NCBI GenBank assembly: GCA_937872985.1
Contig: CALMUW010000085.1
Coordinates: 1-33,277, forward strand
Direction: 5' to 3'
DNA from: an uncultured Alphaproteobacteria bacterium
GTDB taxonomy: Bacteria; Pseudomonadota; Alphaproteobacteria; Rhizobiales; Aestuariivirgaceae
Length of the DNA stretch: 33,277 nt
Numbering within the stretch: the stretch's first letter is position 1; each line of letters begins with the position of its first letter. Position numbers and translations under genes: made by a program. The notes under the pieces were generated by a model. That model searched no databases. It saw only the letters and a list, made by a program, of their open reading frames with translations, and was not told the origin of the DNA. This document shows positions 16,222-29,127 of this stretch, piece by piece.

Positions 16222-17319
16222 ATGGCTTCTCCTGCTTCATCGCGCTTTTCCGTTCTTGGGCTGCCGCTGTGGTCCGTGATACTGCCGTTTCTGGCGCTGG
16301 CCGCGCTGACGCTGCCGCCCGCCACCGGCCTTGCTGCCAGCCTGTCCGCGTTGGTCCTCGGTGGCACGGTGCTCGCGGCCGTCCATCACGCCGAGGTGGT
16401 GGCGGCCCGGACCGGAGAACCCTTCGGCACCATCATTCTCGCCATCGCCGTGACCATCATCGAAGTTTCCCTCATCGTCTCCATCATGCTGAGCGATGGC
16501 GAAGGCGCGCGGGCGCTGGCCCGCGACACGGTCTTCGCCGTCCTGATGATCGTGCTCAACGGCATCATCGGCCTGTGCCTGCTGATCGGCGGCAGCCGCC
16601 ATCATGAGCAGAGCTTCACCCAATATGGCGTCAGCGCCGGGTTGGCCATGCTGGCCACGCTGGCCACTCTCACTCTTGTGCTGCCGAATTATACCTCCAG
16701 CGCCGCCGGACCGGTTTACAGCGCCACCCAGCTCGGCTTCGTCGGGGTGGTGTCGTTGCTCATCTACGGGGTTTATGTCTTCGGCCAGACACTGCGTCAT
16801 CGCACCTATTTCCTGCCGCAGGCCGGCACCGCCAACGACACGGCCCACAGTTACGTTCCGGCAGGCCGCAGTGCCATCGCCGCCTTCGTCCTGCTGCTGG
16901 TCGCTCTGGCCGGGGTGGTGCTGCTGGCCAAGCAGCTGTCGCCCGCCATCAAGGACATGGTGACCGCCATCGGCGCGCCGCCTGCCTTCGTCGGCATCAT
17001 CATCGCGGCGCTGGTGCTGTTGCCGGAGAGCCTGGCCGCGGTGCGGGCCGCCGCCGCCGACCGCCTGCAGACCAGCCTGAACCTGGCCATCGGCTCGGCC
17101 CTGGCCACCATCGGGCTCACCATTCCGGTCGTGGCGGTGGTGGCGCTGCTGGGCAACTTCGACCTGGTGCTCGGCCTCTCGGACAAGTCCATCCTGCTCT
17201 TGACGCTCACCCTCTTCGTGGCCTCCCTGTCACTCGGCACAGGGCGCACCACCATCCTGCAGGGCGCGGTCCATCTGGTGATCTTCGCCGTCTTCCTGTT
17301 CACCACTCTGGTGCCCTAA
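16222..17319 (+). CDS. chaA: ChaA-type Ca2+/H+ (Na+/H+) antiporter
   Basis: A 365-residue integral membrane protein of the cation/Ca2+ exchanger superfamily, with about eleven hydrophobic segments. The two acidic repeat motifs are visible: VHHAEVVAARTGEPFGTIILAIAVTIIEVSLI (around residues 55-86) and LVLLPESLAAVRAAAADRLQTSLNLAIGSALATIGLTIP (around 268-306). It exports Ca2+ or Na+ in exchange for protons at the inner membrane. The ATG at 16222 was chosen because family similarity begins there; the open frame upstream is not membrane-protein-like. It begins the ordinary chromosomal part of the window and is followed 44 bases later by an EamA permease in the same direction. Confidence 0.9.
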   Translation: MASPASSRFSVLGLPLWSVILPFLALAALTLPPATGLAASLSALVLGGTVLAAVHHAEVVAARTGEPFGTIILAIAVTIIEVSLIVSIMLSDGEGARALARDTVFAVLMIVLNGIIGLCLLIGGSRHHEQSFTQYGVSAGLAMLATLATLTLVLPNYTSSAAGPVYSATQLGFVGVVSLLIYGVYVFGQTLRHRTYFLPQAGTANDTAHSYVPAGRSAIAAFVLLLVALAGVVLLAKQLSPAIKDMVTAIGAPPAFVGIIIAALVLLPESLAAVRAAAADRLQTSLNLAIGSALATIGLTIPVVAVVALLGNFDLVLGLSDKSILLLTLTLFVASLSLGTGRTTILQGAVHLVIFAVFLFTTLVP

Positions 17320-17363
17320 CTTTCGTTGGTCTGGCCGTGCCGACTCCCCTATAGCCATGGACC

Positions 17364-18272
17364 GTGACTGACTCGCCTGCGCTAAAGCCCCCCGTTGAAA
17401 ACCGCACCGCGGGCATTCTCTGGATGCTGGCCACCATGGCCTGTTTCGTCACCCTTGACACCACCATGAAGTCGGAACTGACCCGCTATTCGCTGGTGCA
17501 GGTCACCTGGGGCCGGTTCTTCTTCGCCGCCCTTTTCACCCTCGCCCTCTGCGGCCGCAACCTGCCGCGCCTGATCAGAAGCCACGCCCCGCGGCTGCAA
17601 CTGTCGCGCTCGGTGTTCCAGACCATGACCACCTTCACCTTCAACACCGGTCTGTCGCTGGTGCCGCTGGCCACCGCCTCCATCATCATGTTCCTCGCTC
17701 CCGTGCTGGTCACGCTGCTGTCCATTCCGGTGCTGGGCGAGCGCGTCAGCCTGCGCCGCTGGCTCGCCATCGGAGTGGCCTTTCTCGGTGCTGCCGTGGT
17801 CATGGAACCCTGGTCCGCCGGCGGCATGGGCTCTGGCCTCGGCATGGCCGCCATTCTGCTCGCCGCCCTGTTCAACGCCGCCTACCAGATCACCACGCGG
17901 CAATTGCGCCACGATGATCCCCTCACCTCCCTGCTGTTCACCGTCGCCTTTGGCGCGATCGCCACCACGCTCATCCTGCCATGGTTCTGGGAGTGGCCGG
18001 ACCTGAAGGGCTGGGCGCTGCTGGCCGCCAGCGGGGCGCTCGGCACCCTCGGCCACATGTTCATCATCCGCGCCTATCGCGCCGCCCCCGCCTCGGTGGT
18101 CGCACCCTTCTCCTATTCCACCCTCGTCTGGGCGGCCCTTCTCGGCTGGCTGGTGTTTGGCGACTGGCCGCGCGCGGCAACCTGGGTCGGCGCCGTCCTG
18201 ATCATCGGTTCGGGACTCTACAGCTTCCTGCATGAGCACCGCCGGATGCGGCAGCCGCCCGCCGCCACCTGA
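17364..18272 (+). CDS. EamA/DMT-family membrane transporter
   Basis: A 302-residue protein with ten predicted hydrophobic segments in two repeated EamA halves. The first begins GILWMLATMACFVTLDTTMKSEL; the second starts near residue 153 (GLGMAAILLAALFNAAYQITTRQL). GERVSLRRWLAIGVAFLGAAVVM and a late ASVVAPFSYSTLVWAALLGWLVFGDWP are typical of drug/metabolite transporters. Substrate unknown. The start is a GTG at 17364; the nearby ATG at 17357 is out of frame and stops after four codons. No strong ribosome site is visible. The gene converges with kdsA, leaving a 103-base gap that holds only a weak inverted repeat (CTTTTG at 18288, CAAAAG at 18304). Confidence 0.88.
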   Translation: MTDSPALKPPVENRTAGILWMLATMACFVTLDTTMKSELTRYSLVQVTWGRFFFAALFTLALCGRNLPRLIRSHAPRLQLSRSVFQTMTTFTFNTGLSLVPLATASIIMFLAPVLVTLLSIPVLGERVSLRRWLAIGVAFLGAAVVMEPWSAGGMGSGLGMAAILLAALFNAAYQITTRQLRHDDPLTSLLFTVAFGAIATTLILPWFWEWPDLKGWALLAASGALGTLGHMFIIRAYRAAPASVVAPFSYSTLVWAALLGWLVFGDWPRAATWVGAVLIIGSGLYSFLHEHRRMRQPPAAT

Positions 18273-18375
18273 GCCAGGGCAACCTGACTTTTGCCGGCCT
18301 CAACAAAAGCCAGACAAGGTGCTCGCCATCAATAAGGTGAAGCCTTGGCCTTGAGCCATCAAAGCCAGAAGCGTT

Positions 18376-19209
18376 TCAGTTCGCGCCTTTTGCCACCAGG
18401 TCAAGCCGCATCAGCGTGGCCAGAAAATCTTCCATGGCGTCGAGCCGCACCATGTTGGGCCCGTCCGAGGGCGCATGATCCGGGTCCTGATGCGTTTCCA
18501 CGAAGACGCCCGCCACGCCCACCGCCACCGCCGCGCGCGCCAGCACCGGCACCATGCGCCGGTCGCCGCCGGAGGATGTGCCCTGCCCACCCGGCTGCTG
18601 CACCGAGTGGGTGGCATCGAAGATCACCGGCGCGCCCGTCTCCGCCATGATCGGCAGCGACCGCATGTCCGACACCAGCGTGTTGTAGCCGAAGCTCGCG
18701 CCGCGCTCGGTCAGCAGCACATGGGGATTGCCCGCGCTCACCAGCTTGGCCACCACGTTCTTCATGTCCCAGGGGGCGAGAAACTGGCCCTTCTTGACGT
18801 TGACCACGCGGCCCGTGCTGGCCGCCGCCACCAGAAGATCGGTCTGGCGGCACAGGAAGGCCGGAATCTGCAAGATGTCCACCACGCTCGCCACCTCGGC
18901 GCAGTGCCCGCGCTCATGCACATCGGTGAGCAGCGGCAGGCCGAGCCTGGCCTTGAGGTCGGCAAAGACCGCCAGCGACTTTTCCAGCCCCAGGCCGCGC
19001 GCGCCCGACAGGCTGGTGCGGTTAGCCTTGTCGAAGGACGACTTGTAAACCAGCCCGATGCCAAGCTTCTGACAGATGGCCTTCAGGCTCTCGGCCATCA
19101 TGAAGGCGTGGTCGCGGCTTTCCATCTGGCAGGGGCCGGCAATGAGCGCCAGCGGCGCATCATTGGCGAAGGATACCCCGCCCACCGTTACTTTTTTGTC
19201 GGGCGTCAT
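18376..19209 (-). CDS. kdsA: 3-deoxy-8-phosphooctulonate synthase (KDO-8-P synthase)
   Basis: A 277-residue enzyme that condenses phosphoenolpyruvate with arabinose 5-phosphate to KDO 8-phosphate, for the lipopolysaccharide core. Hallmarks: [14 protein letters not shown] (22-35), [64 protein letters not shown] and a late [14 protein letters not shown]. Cys27 stands where metal-dependent KdsA enzymes carry their metal-binding cysteine (E. coli, metal-independent, has Asn), so this is the metal-dependent type. The ATG overlaps the stop of the thioesterase gene (ATGA). It is the last gene of the pyrG-led cluster. Confidence 0.97.
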   Translation of the reverse strand: MTPDKKVTVGGVSFANDAPLALIAGPCQMESRDHAFMMAESLKAICQKLGIGLVYKSSFDKANRTSLSGARGLGLEKSLAVFADLKARLGLPLLTDVHERGHCAEVASVVDILQIPAFLCRQTDLLVAAASTGRVVNVKKGQFLAPWDMKNVVAKLVSAGNPHVLLTERGASFGYNTLVSDMRSLPIMAETGAPVIFDATHSVQQPGGQGTSSGGDRRMVPVLARAAVAVGVAGVFVETHQDPDHAPSDGPNMVRLDAMEDFLATLMRLDLVAKGAN

Positions 19210-19645
19210 GTCGGGAACACCATGAATGTGCCGGAACCATGGGCAAGAACCTTGCCCCGCGCATCGGTGATGCGGGCTTCGGCGGTGAACAAAGTGCGGC
19301 CGGCATGGATCACCTCGCCCACGACCAGGAGCCGCCCGGTGTCGACGTCGATCCTGCCGGTGTAATTGACCTTGAGTTCGATGGTGCCATAGCCGATGCC
19401 CGGCCCCAGCTTGGTCTGCACCGCCAGCCCCAGGCCAGAGTCGATCAGCGTCGCGGCAAAGCCGCCGTGCATGCGCTTCTGCGGATTGTTGAACACCGCA
19501 TTGGGGAAGGCTTCCAGCGTCGCCGTGCCGTCACCGAGATCGATGAGCTTCATGCCCATAGTGCGGGCCATGGGCGAGGCCTGCCACTGCTCCATCAGCA
19601 TGCGGATTTCATGGGCGCGGGTGGCGGCGATATCAGGCACGGCGG

Positions 19646-19649
<4 letters not shown>
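19206..19649 (-). CDS. PaaI-family hotdog-fold thioesterase
   Basis: A 147-residue protein with the PaaI/4HBT pattern: [20 protein letters not shown], then [24 protein letters not shown] with the HGG motif and downstream acidic residue of this family, [13 protein letters not shown], and [22 protein letters not shown] at the end. Members hydrolyse acyl-CoA thioesters; the acyl group here is unknown. It overlaps both neighbours by four bases (ATGA), between the MscS-type channel gene and kdsA, so the proteins are likely co-translated. Nothing in the sequence links its function to lipopolysaccharide. Confidence 0.9.
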
Positions 19650-23834
<4,185 letters not shown>

Positions 23835-23842
23835 TCAGAACC

Positions 23843-24247
23843 TTACTGGTTGGTAGGTGCCGCCGGTGCGGCGGGGGCCGCCGGGGCCGCCGGGGGCCTT
23901 GTCGCCCCGTGGGGCGCGGGGGGAATCGGGGGCGCCCCCCCCCCCCGTGCCGCCGCCGCCCCCCCCGGGGCGGCCTGACCCTGCGCCGGGGCCTGATCGA
24001 AGACCGAGCCGGCGGGCTGGCTCCGCGTCACCATCAGGGTGAGCGTGATCGAGGTGATGAAGAAGGCGACGGCCAGGAAGGCCGTGGCCCGGGTCAGGGC
24101 ATTGCCCACGCCGCGCGCCGAAAACAGGTTGCCAGCACCACCGCCACCGCCGATGCCGAGCGCCCCGCCCTCGGAGCGCTGGAGCATGATGACGCCGATG
24201 AGCGCCACGGTGACGATGAGATGAATGACGAGAATGACGGTATGCAT
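23843..24247 (-). CDS. secG: preprotein translocase subunit SecG
   Basis: A 134-residue inner-membrane protein with two hydrophobic helices (HTVILVIHLIVTVALIGVIML and ATAFLAVAFFITSITLTLMV) joined by the family loop LQRSEGGALGIGGGGGAGNLFSARGVGNALTRAT. It supports SecYEG-dependent export. The C-terminal tail after residue 90 is Ala/Pro/Gly rich, ending APAAPAAPAAPTNQ, as often seen in alphaproteobacterial SecG. The ATG at 24247 is the first that gives a normal N-terminus. The tail is encoded by DNA with long C runs, so residues around 100-115 may be unreliable, though the frame is intact on both sides. Confidence 0.93.
   Translation of the reverse strand: MHTVILVIHLIVTVALIGVIMLQRSEGGALGIGGGGGAGNLFSARGVGNALTRATAFLAVAFFITSITLTLMVTRSQPAGSVFDQAPAQGQAAPGGAAAARGGGAPPIPPAPHGATRPPAAPAAPAAPAAPTNQ
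23935..23966. repeat. poly-C tracts inside the secG 3' end
   Basis: A run of twelve C (23935-23946) is followed by GTG, CCG-type triplets and a run of eight C (23959-23966), within the coding sequence for the SecG tail. Such runs slip during replication and are also hard to read in sequencing. Both flanks are in the secG frame, so no net shift is present in this copy. Confidence 0.85.
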
Positions 24248-24314
24248 GATGGTTCCGTTGTTTGGGCGCGGTTTATCGGCTCTTGGCCCCAAGTGCAACC
24301 CGTGCCGGGAATTT

Positions 24315-24812
24315 TCAAGGGCTGCGGTTCTTCCGGTAGCGGAAGGTGCAGCACTCATCCCCCGCCATGATGGTTTTTTCCCGGCTCAGGCTGATGCCGG
24401 GATCATAGCCCTCGACGAAGGCCCCGTCGCGGTTGCACGACAGGAGATGGCCGATCTCCCCCAGTCCCATCTCGCGATACATCTCGGCATAGCGGCAGCG
24501 CGTGACGTTGAAGTCGAAGCGCTGATCGTCCGCCGCCAACTCCTCGATGGCCAGCGCCCCGCCCTGTTTCCACAGGTCGAACAGCCGGATGAAATGCGCC
24601 ATGGAGGGTTCCCCGCCGGGTGCCCCCGCGGCCAGCCGCCTGCCTTCGGCAATGGCGGCCTGGCGGATGGCGCGATCGAGAATGTCATTGGCCCGCGCCG
24701 CCCCCAGTTCCTTCACCATTTCGGCATGGAGCGGCCCCAGCACCTCGGCCTGCAACCGGCGCTTCACCAGCACCGGCACCGCCGAAACATCCGGGGCCGC
24801 CCCCGTGCTCAT
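24315..24812 (-). CDS. L-2-amino-thiazoline-4-carboxylic acid hydrolase-like protein
   Basis: A 165-residue protein of the ATC hydrolase-like family: [20 protein letters not shown] (99-118), [20 protein letters not shown] and [20 protein letters not shown] near the end. The Pseudomonas enzyme hydrolyses L-2-amino-thiazoline-4-carboxylate to N-carbamoyl-L-cysteine; whether this homologue does so is not shown. Conserved cysteines at about 105, 123 and 154-155 are worth noting. Its ATG overlaps the tpiA stop (ATGA), so it is coupled to triosephosphate isomerase, and secG starts 67 bases after its stop. No cysteine-metabolism genes are near. Confidence 0.8.
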   Translation of the reverse strand: MSTGAAPDVSAVPVLVKRRLQAEVLGPLHAEMVKELGAARANDILDRAIRQAAIAEGRRLAAGAPGGEPSMAHFIRLFDLWKQGGALAIEELAADDQRFDFNVTRCRYAEMYREMGLGEIGHLLSCNRDGAFVEGYDPGISLSREKTIMAGDECCTFRYRKNRSP

Positions 24813-25561
24813 GTGTAGGCCTTGATGATGCCGATGAAGTCGGCGGCCTTGAGTGAGGCCCCGCCCACCAGCGCGCCGTTGACGTTGGCGGCTCCCATCA
24901 GTTCCACCGCGTTGGAAGGCTTCACCGAGCCGCCATAAAGAATGCGGGTCCTGGCCCCCTCACCGCCCATGATGGCGCCAAGGTCGGCCCGGATATGGGC
25001 ATGGGCCTCGGCCACTTCCGCCGTGGTCGGGGTAAGCCCGGTGCCGATGGCCCAGACCGGCTCATAGGCGATGACCGTGTTGGCCGCCGTCGCCCCGGCG
25101 GGAATCGAGCCCTTGAGCTGGCGCGACAGCACGGCGAGAGTCTGGCCGGACTTGCGCTCCTCCAGGGTTTCGCCGATGCAGATGATGGCGGTCAGGCCCG
25201 CGCGCCAGGCGGCCTCGGCCTTGGCCGCCACCACGGCGTCGCTCTCGTGGTGGTTGGTGCGGCGCTCGGAATGGCCGACGATCACCGCCGTGGCCCCGGC
25301 ATCCTTCAGCATTTCCGCCGAGACATCACCCGTATGGGCGCCCGACGCCTGGGCATGGCAATCCTGCCCGCCCAGCGGCACGCCCGGCGCAATGCCGCTG
25401 GCCCGGTGCAGAAGCGTCGCGGGCGGGCAGATCATCACCTCGCAGGTGAGCTTCCCCCCGTCCAGCATGCCCGCCAGCAGCCGGATCTCCTCCAGTTGCC
25501 CGCCCAAGCCATTCATTTTCCAGTTGCCCGCCACCAGCGGTTTCGGTCCCGAACCGGTCAT
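24809..25561 (-). CDS. tpiA: triosephosphate isomerase
   Basis: A 250-residue TIM barrel that interconverts dihydroxyacetone phosphate and glyceraldehyde 3-phosphate. Catalytic residues are present: Lys15 in AGNWKMNG, His97 in VGHSERR, Glu167 in [11 protein letters not shown], and the phosphate-binding LYGGSV. The ATG at 25561 is preceded by GGAGGG at about 5 bases and gives the standard N-terminus; a GTG start 12 bases further up would swallow this ribosome site. The gene is divergent from ppiD across a 131-base gap and translationally coupled to the ATC-hydrolase-like gene. Confidence 0.98.
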   Translation of the reverse strand: MTGSGPKPLVAGNWKMNGLGGQLEEIRLLAGMLDGGKLTCEVMICPPATLLHRASGIAPGVPLGGQDCHAQASGAHTGDVSAEMLKDAGATAVIVGHSERRTNHHESDAVVAAKAEAAWRAGLTAIICIGETLEERKSGQTLAVLSRQLKGSIPAGATAANTVIAYEPVWAIGTGLTPTTAEVAEAHAHIRADLGAIMGGEGARTRILYGGSVKPSNAVELMGAANVNGALVGGASLKAADFIGIIKAYT

Positions 25562-25614
25562 TTCACCCTCCACATCATGAGTTCGTGTCCCTTTCTAGCA
25601 GAGGCATCAGACGC

Positions 25615-25644
25615 TTGCGAGGGGCTGGCCCCCTCCCCTATGAT
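25615..25644 (+). promoter_or_regulatory. candidate sigma-70 promoter for the ppiD-trp operon
   Basis: TTGCGA (25615-25620), 18 bases, TATGAT (25639-25644) in the tpiA/ppiD divergent gap. The -10 element is five of six to consensus. It sits 48 bases before the ppiD ATG and is the only reasonable match seen upstream of the seven-gene operon. Confidence 0.45.
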
Positions 25645-25692
25645 GCGCCCGAACCAACGACTCTGGCGGTGCGCCGCCCGGAAGGGGATTTC

Positions 25693-27585
25693 ATGCTCGA
25701 TTCAATGCGCGCCGCCTCAAAGGGCTGGCTGGCCAAACTGCTCCTCGGCATTCTGGTGGTGGGCTTCGCCATCTGGGGCGTTCCCCACGACATGATCGGC
25801 AACTTCACCACCAAATACCTGGCCAAGGTGGGGGGCCAGTCGATCACCGCACCTGAATTCGAGCGCAACTTCAATCAGGCGCTACAGAACATTTCGCGCC
25901 AGTCCGGCCAGAACGTGACGCTGGAGCAGGCCCGCAGCCTGGGTCTCGACCGCAGCGTGCTCGACAACATGATCCAGACCGCCGCCCTCGACGCCGAGGC
26001 GGGCAAGCTGAAACTGGCGGTTGGCGAAGCCACCATCGTCCGTGACATCATGGCCAATCCCGCCTTCGCCGGGGCCGACGGCAAGTTCAGCCAGGAACGT
26101 TTCGTCCGCATCCTTGAACAGAACAACCTGTCCGAGGCGGGCTTTCTGGCCCAGGAGAAGGAAGCGCGCGTGCGCTCCATGCTGACCGATGCCGCATTGG
26201 CCGGCCTGACCATGCCGCGCAGCTTCGTCGAGGCCGAGGTGCGCTATCGTGACGAGCAGCGCGACGCCAGCTACTTCACCTTCAGCCTGAATGCCGCCGA
26301 CCTGCCACAGCCCGCGGCTGACGATCTCAAGAAGCAATATGAGGATAATCCCGCCGCCTACACCGCGCCGGAGTATCGCGCCGTCGCCATCATGCAGGTG
26401 GACCCCGCCGCCATCGCCGACAAAATCCAAATCAGCGCCGCTGATCTCGCGGCGGGCTATGACGCCCACAAGGCCGAATATTTCCGCCCCGAAACCCGCA
26501 CCGTGCAGCAGATCACCTTCCCCGATGTGGCCGCCGCCAAGGCCGCCCGCGACAAGATCAATGCCGGTGAGGATTTCCTGAAGGTGGCTGAAGCCCAGGG
26601 GCAGAAGGAAAGCGACATCACCTTCGCCGACCAGCCCAGGACGGCGTTTCTCGATGCCGCCATTGCCGACGCCGCCTTCGCCCTGAAACCGGGCGAGGTG
26701 AGCGAACCCGTGGCGGGCAGCCTGACCACGGCTTTGCTGCGGGTCGCCAAGATCACGCCCGAGGAACAGAAAACCCTGGAGCAGGTGAAGGACGAACTGA
26801 TCAGAACCCTCCAGCTGGAGAAGGCGCGCGACCAGATCCAGTCCACCTACGACGCGGTGGAGGATGCCCGCGCCTCGCAGACCAGGTTCGAGGATATCGC
26901 CAGCAAGGCGGGCCTGCCCTTCCAGCTCATTCCCGCCACCTCCGCCGCCGGTCAGGACAAGGACGGCAAGGACGTGACGCTGCCCCTGCGCGATGAACTG
27001 CTGAAGGCCGTCTTCGCCAGCGATGTCGGCGTGGAAAATGACGCCCTCACCATGGGCGACGGCTATGTCTGGTATGAGGTGCGGGAGGTGGTGCCTTCGG
27101 CGCTGCGGCCTTTCGATACGGTGAAGGACAAGGTGGCCGCCGACTTCACCGCCGCAAAGCTCCGTGAACTGACGGCTAAGAAGGCAGCGGATCTGGTGAC
27201 CAGGGCCGAGACCGGCACCACCCTTGCCGCGCTGGCGCAGGAGAATAACGCCACCGTGCAAAAGGCCGAAGGCGTGAAGCGCAATGAGGCCAGCGCCGCC
27301 TTCGCCGGTCCCGCCGTGGCCGCCCTGTTTGGCGCTGCCGACAAGGGCTTTGCCTGGGCCCCGGAACCCGATGGCAAGGGCGCCCGCGTCATGCAGGTCG
27401 ACAGAGTCCTGCTGCCGGCCTTCAACGCCGCCAGCGCCGACACCAAGAAACTCGGCGACGAGGCCGTGGGCGGCCTGTCGGAAGATCTGCTCGTGTCCTA
27501 TCTCGGTGCCTTGCGCAATCAGGTCGGCGTCACCATCAACGAAACCCTGTGGCGTAACGTGACGGGTTCCACCGCCGCCCAGTGA
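25693..27585 (+). CDS. PpiD/SurA-type membrane-anchored peptidylprolyl isomerase
   Basis: A 630-residue protein: a short cytoplasmic start, one membrane anchor at about residues 13-33 (WLAKLLLGILVVGFAIWGVP), then a large periplasmic part. A SurA_N-like helical region covers roughly 45-200 (VGGQSITAPEFERNFNQALQ). A parvulin-like PPIase region lies around 250-370, with EYFRPETRTVQQITFPD and FALKPGEVSEPV. It should assist folding of exported proteins at the inner membrane. The ATG at 25693 follows GAAGGGGA at good spacing and opens the anchor correctly; an upstream frame from 25585 has no family-like residues. trpE begins 24 bases after its stop, so they are likely cotranscribed. Confidence 0.92.
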   Translation: MLDSMRAASKGWLAKLLLGILVVGFAIWGVPHDMIGNFTTKYLAKVGGQSITAPEFERNFNQALQNISRQSGQNVTLEQARSLGLDRSVLDNMIQTAALDAEAGKLKLAVGEATIVRDIMANPAFAGADGKFSQERFVRILEQNNLSEAGFLAQEKEARVRSMLTDAALAGLTMPRSFVEAEVRYRDEQRDASYFTFSLNAADLPQPAADDLKKQYEDNPAAYTAPEYRAVAIMQVDPAAIADKIQISAADLAAGYDAHKAEYFRPETRTVQQITFPDVAAAKAARDKINAGEDFLKVAEAQGQKESDITFADQPRTAFLDAAIADAAFALKPGEVSEPVAGSLTTALLRVAKITPEEQKTLEQVKDELIRTLQLEKARDQIQSTYDAVEDARASQTRFEDIASKAGLPFQLIPATSAAGQDKDGKDVTLPLRDELLKAVFASDVGVENDALTMGDGYVWYEVREVVPSALRPFDTVKDKVAADFTAAKLRELTAKKAADLVTRAETGTTLAALAQENNATVQKAEGVKRNEASAAFAGPAVAALFGAADKGFAWAPEPDGKGARVMQVDRVLLPAFNAASADTKKLGDEAVGGLSEDLLVSYLGALRNQVGVTINETLWRNVTGSTAAQ

Positions 27586-27609
27586 CGTCTCCCTGCCACA
27601 GGTTCCACC

Positions 27610-29127
27610 ATGCTGATCACGCCCGACTACGAGCACTTCTCCCAAGCCCATGACCGGGGCGAGGCCCAGATTCTGTCCACGCGGCTGGTGGCCGATCTGG
27701 AGACCCCGGTTTCGGCCATGCTCAAGCTGGCCCGCAAGGCGCGCTATTCCTTTCTGCTGGAATCGGTGGAAGGCGGCGCGGTGCGCGGGCGCTATTCCAT
27801 CATCGGCATGCAGCCGGACCTGATCTGGAAGGTGGAGGGATCAAAGGCCCTCATCAACCGCCACGCCCTGACCCACCCCGATGGTCCCTTCACCGAAACC
27901 GGCCTTGATCCCCTGGCCTCGCTCCGCGCCCTGCTGGCCGAAAGCCGCATCCCCCTCGGCCCCGATGCCCCGCCCATGGCGGCGGGCGTCTTCGGCTACA
28001 TGGGCTATGACATGGTCCGCCTGATGGAGGATCTGCCGGAACCGAACCCGGACACCCTTGGCCTGCCCGATGGCGTCATGATCCGCCCCACCGTCATGGC
28101 CATCTTCGACAGCGTGAAGGATGAGGTCACCGTGACCACCCCGGTCTATCCCGATGGCAAGCACACCGCCAGACAGGCCTATGCCCGGGCCCGCGAGCGC
28201 CTGTCCGAGGTGGTGGACGCCCTTGACCGCCCGCTCGACATGGCCCTGCGCGAGGCTGATCCCGCCCCCGTGGCGCCGCCCCGCTCCAACACCAGCGCCG
28301 ACGACTACCAGGCCATGGTGCTGAAGGCCAAGGACCACATTGCGGCGGGCGACACCTTTCTGGGGGGGTTGTCGCCACGCTTCGGGACCGACCTACCCCT
28401 GCCGCCCCTCTCCCTCTACCCCTCGCTGCGCCGGGGCAATCCTTCGCCCTTCCTGTACTATCTCAACTTCGGCGACTTCTCGGTCATCGGCTCCAGCCCG
28501 GAAATCCTGGTGCGGGTGCGGGCCGGCAAGGTCACCATCCGCCCCATCGCCGGCACCCGCCGCCGTGGCGCCACGCCCTCCGAGGATCAGGCCCTGGCCG
28601 CCGAGCTGCTGGCCGACCCCAAGGAGCGCGCCGAACACCTCATGCTGCTCGATCTCGGCCGCAATGACGTGGGCCGCGTGGCCGAGATCGGCTCCATCAA
28701 GGTGACTGACCAGTTCATCCTCGAATACTATTCGCAGGTCATGCACATCGTCTCCAACGTGGAAGGCCTGCTGCGCCACGACCATGACGCCATCGACGCG
28801 CTGGTGGCGGGCTTCCCGGCGGGCACCGTGTCGGGCGCGCCCAAGGTGCGCGCCATGGAGATCATCGACGATCTCGAAAAGGCGAAGCGCGGGGTCTATG
28901 CCGGCTGCGGCGGCTACCTCTCCGCCGGTGGCGAGATGGACACCCGCATCGTGCTGCGCACCGCCCTCGTCAAGGATGGCAAGATGTATGTGCAGGCGGG
29001 GGCCGGCGTGGTGGCCGACAGCGTGCCGGAAAGCGAACACCAGGAGTGCATCAACAAGGCCAAGGCGCTGTTCCGCGCGGCCGAGGAAGCCGTGCGCTTC
29101 GCCGGCAGTGCCCGGAGGGGCCAATGA
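27610..29127 (+). CDS. trpE: anthranilate synthase component I
   Basis: A 505-residue enzyme that makes anthranilate from chorismate with TrpG. The tryptophan feedback motif LLES is at 49-52 (SFLLESVEGGAVRGRYS). The chorismate-binding part carries VIGSSPEILVRV, RPIAGTRRRG, HLMLLDLGRNDVGRVA, FPAGTVSGAPKVRAMEII, GCGGYLSAGGEMDTRI and QAGAGVVADS. Between residues 247 and 280 several normally invariant positions are changed: FLGGLSPRF replaces the usual FQVVLSQRF, Pro271 and Gly276 replace typical Arg and Val/Thr. TrpE and TrpG are separate here, unlike the fused TrpEG of Rhizobiaceae. It overlaps trpG by four bases (ATGA). Confidence 0.97.
   Translation: MLITPDYEHFSQAHDRGEAQILSTRLVADLETPVSAMLKLARKARYSFLLESVEGGAVRGRYSIIGMQPDLIWKVEGSKALINRHALTHPDGPFTETGLDPLASLRALLAESRIPLGPDAPPMAAGVFGYMGYDMVRLMEDLPEPNPDTLGLPDGVMIRPTVMAIFDSVKDEVTVTTPVYPDGKHTARQAYARARERLSEVVDALDRPLDMALREADPAPVAPPRSNTSADDYQAMVLKAKDHIAAGDTFLGGLSPRFGTDLPLPPLSLYPSLRRGNPSPFLYYLNFGDFSVIGSSPEILVRVRAGKVTIRPIAGTRRRGATPSEDQALAAELLADPKERAEHLMLLDLGRNDVGRVAEIGSIKVTDQFILEYYSQVMHIVSNVEGLLRHDHDAIDALVAGFPAGTVSGAPKVRAMEIIDDLEKAKRGVYAGCGGYLSAGGEMDTRIVLRTALVKDGKMYVQAGAGVVADSVPESEHQECINKAKALFRAAEEAVRFAGSARRGQ

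Noticed and set aside
17357..17371. ATG at 17357 as start for the EamA permease
   Set aside because: It is out of frame and ends at a stop after four codons; the GTG at 17364 is the usable start.
18288..18309. CTTTTG...CAAAAG inverted repeat between the EamA gene and kdsA as a bidirectional terminator
   Set aside because: Only six pairs with a ten-base loop and no T-run on either strand; too weak to call.
25882..27651. A 589-codon minus-strand frame opposite ppiD
   Set aside because: It is a shadow of the PpiD frame: Gly/His-rich without domain motifs, and it extends into trpE.
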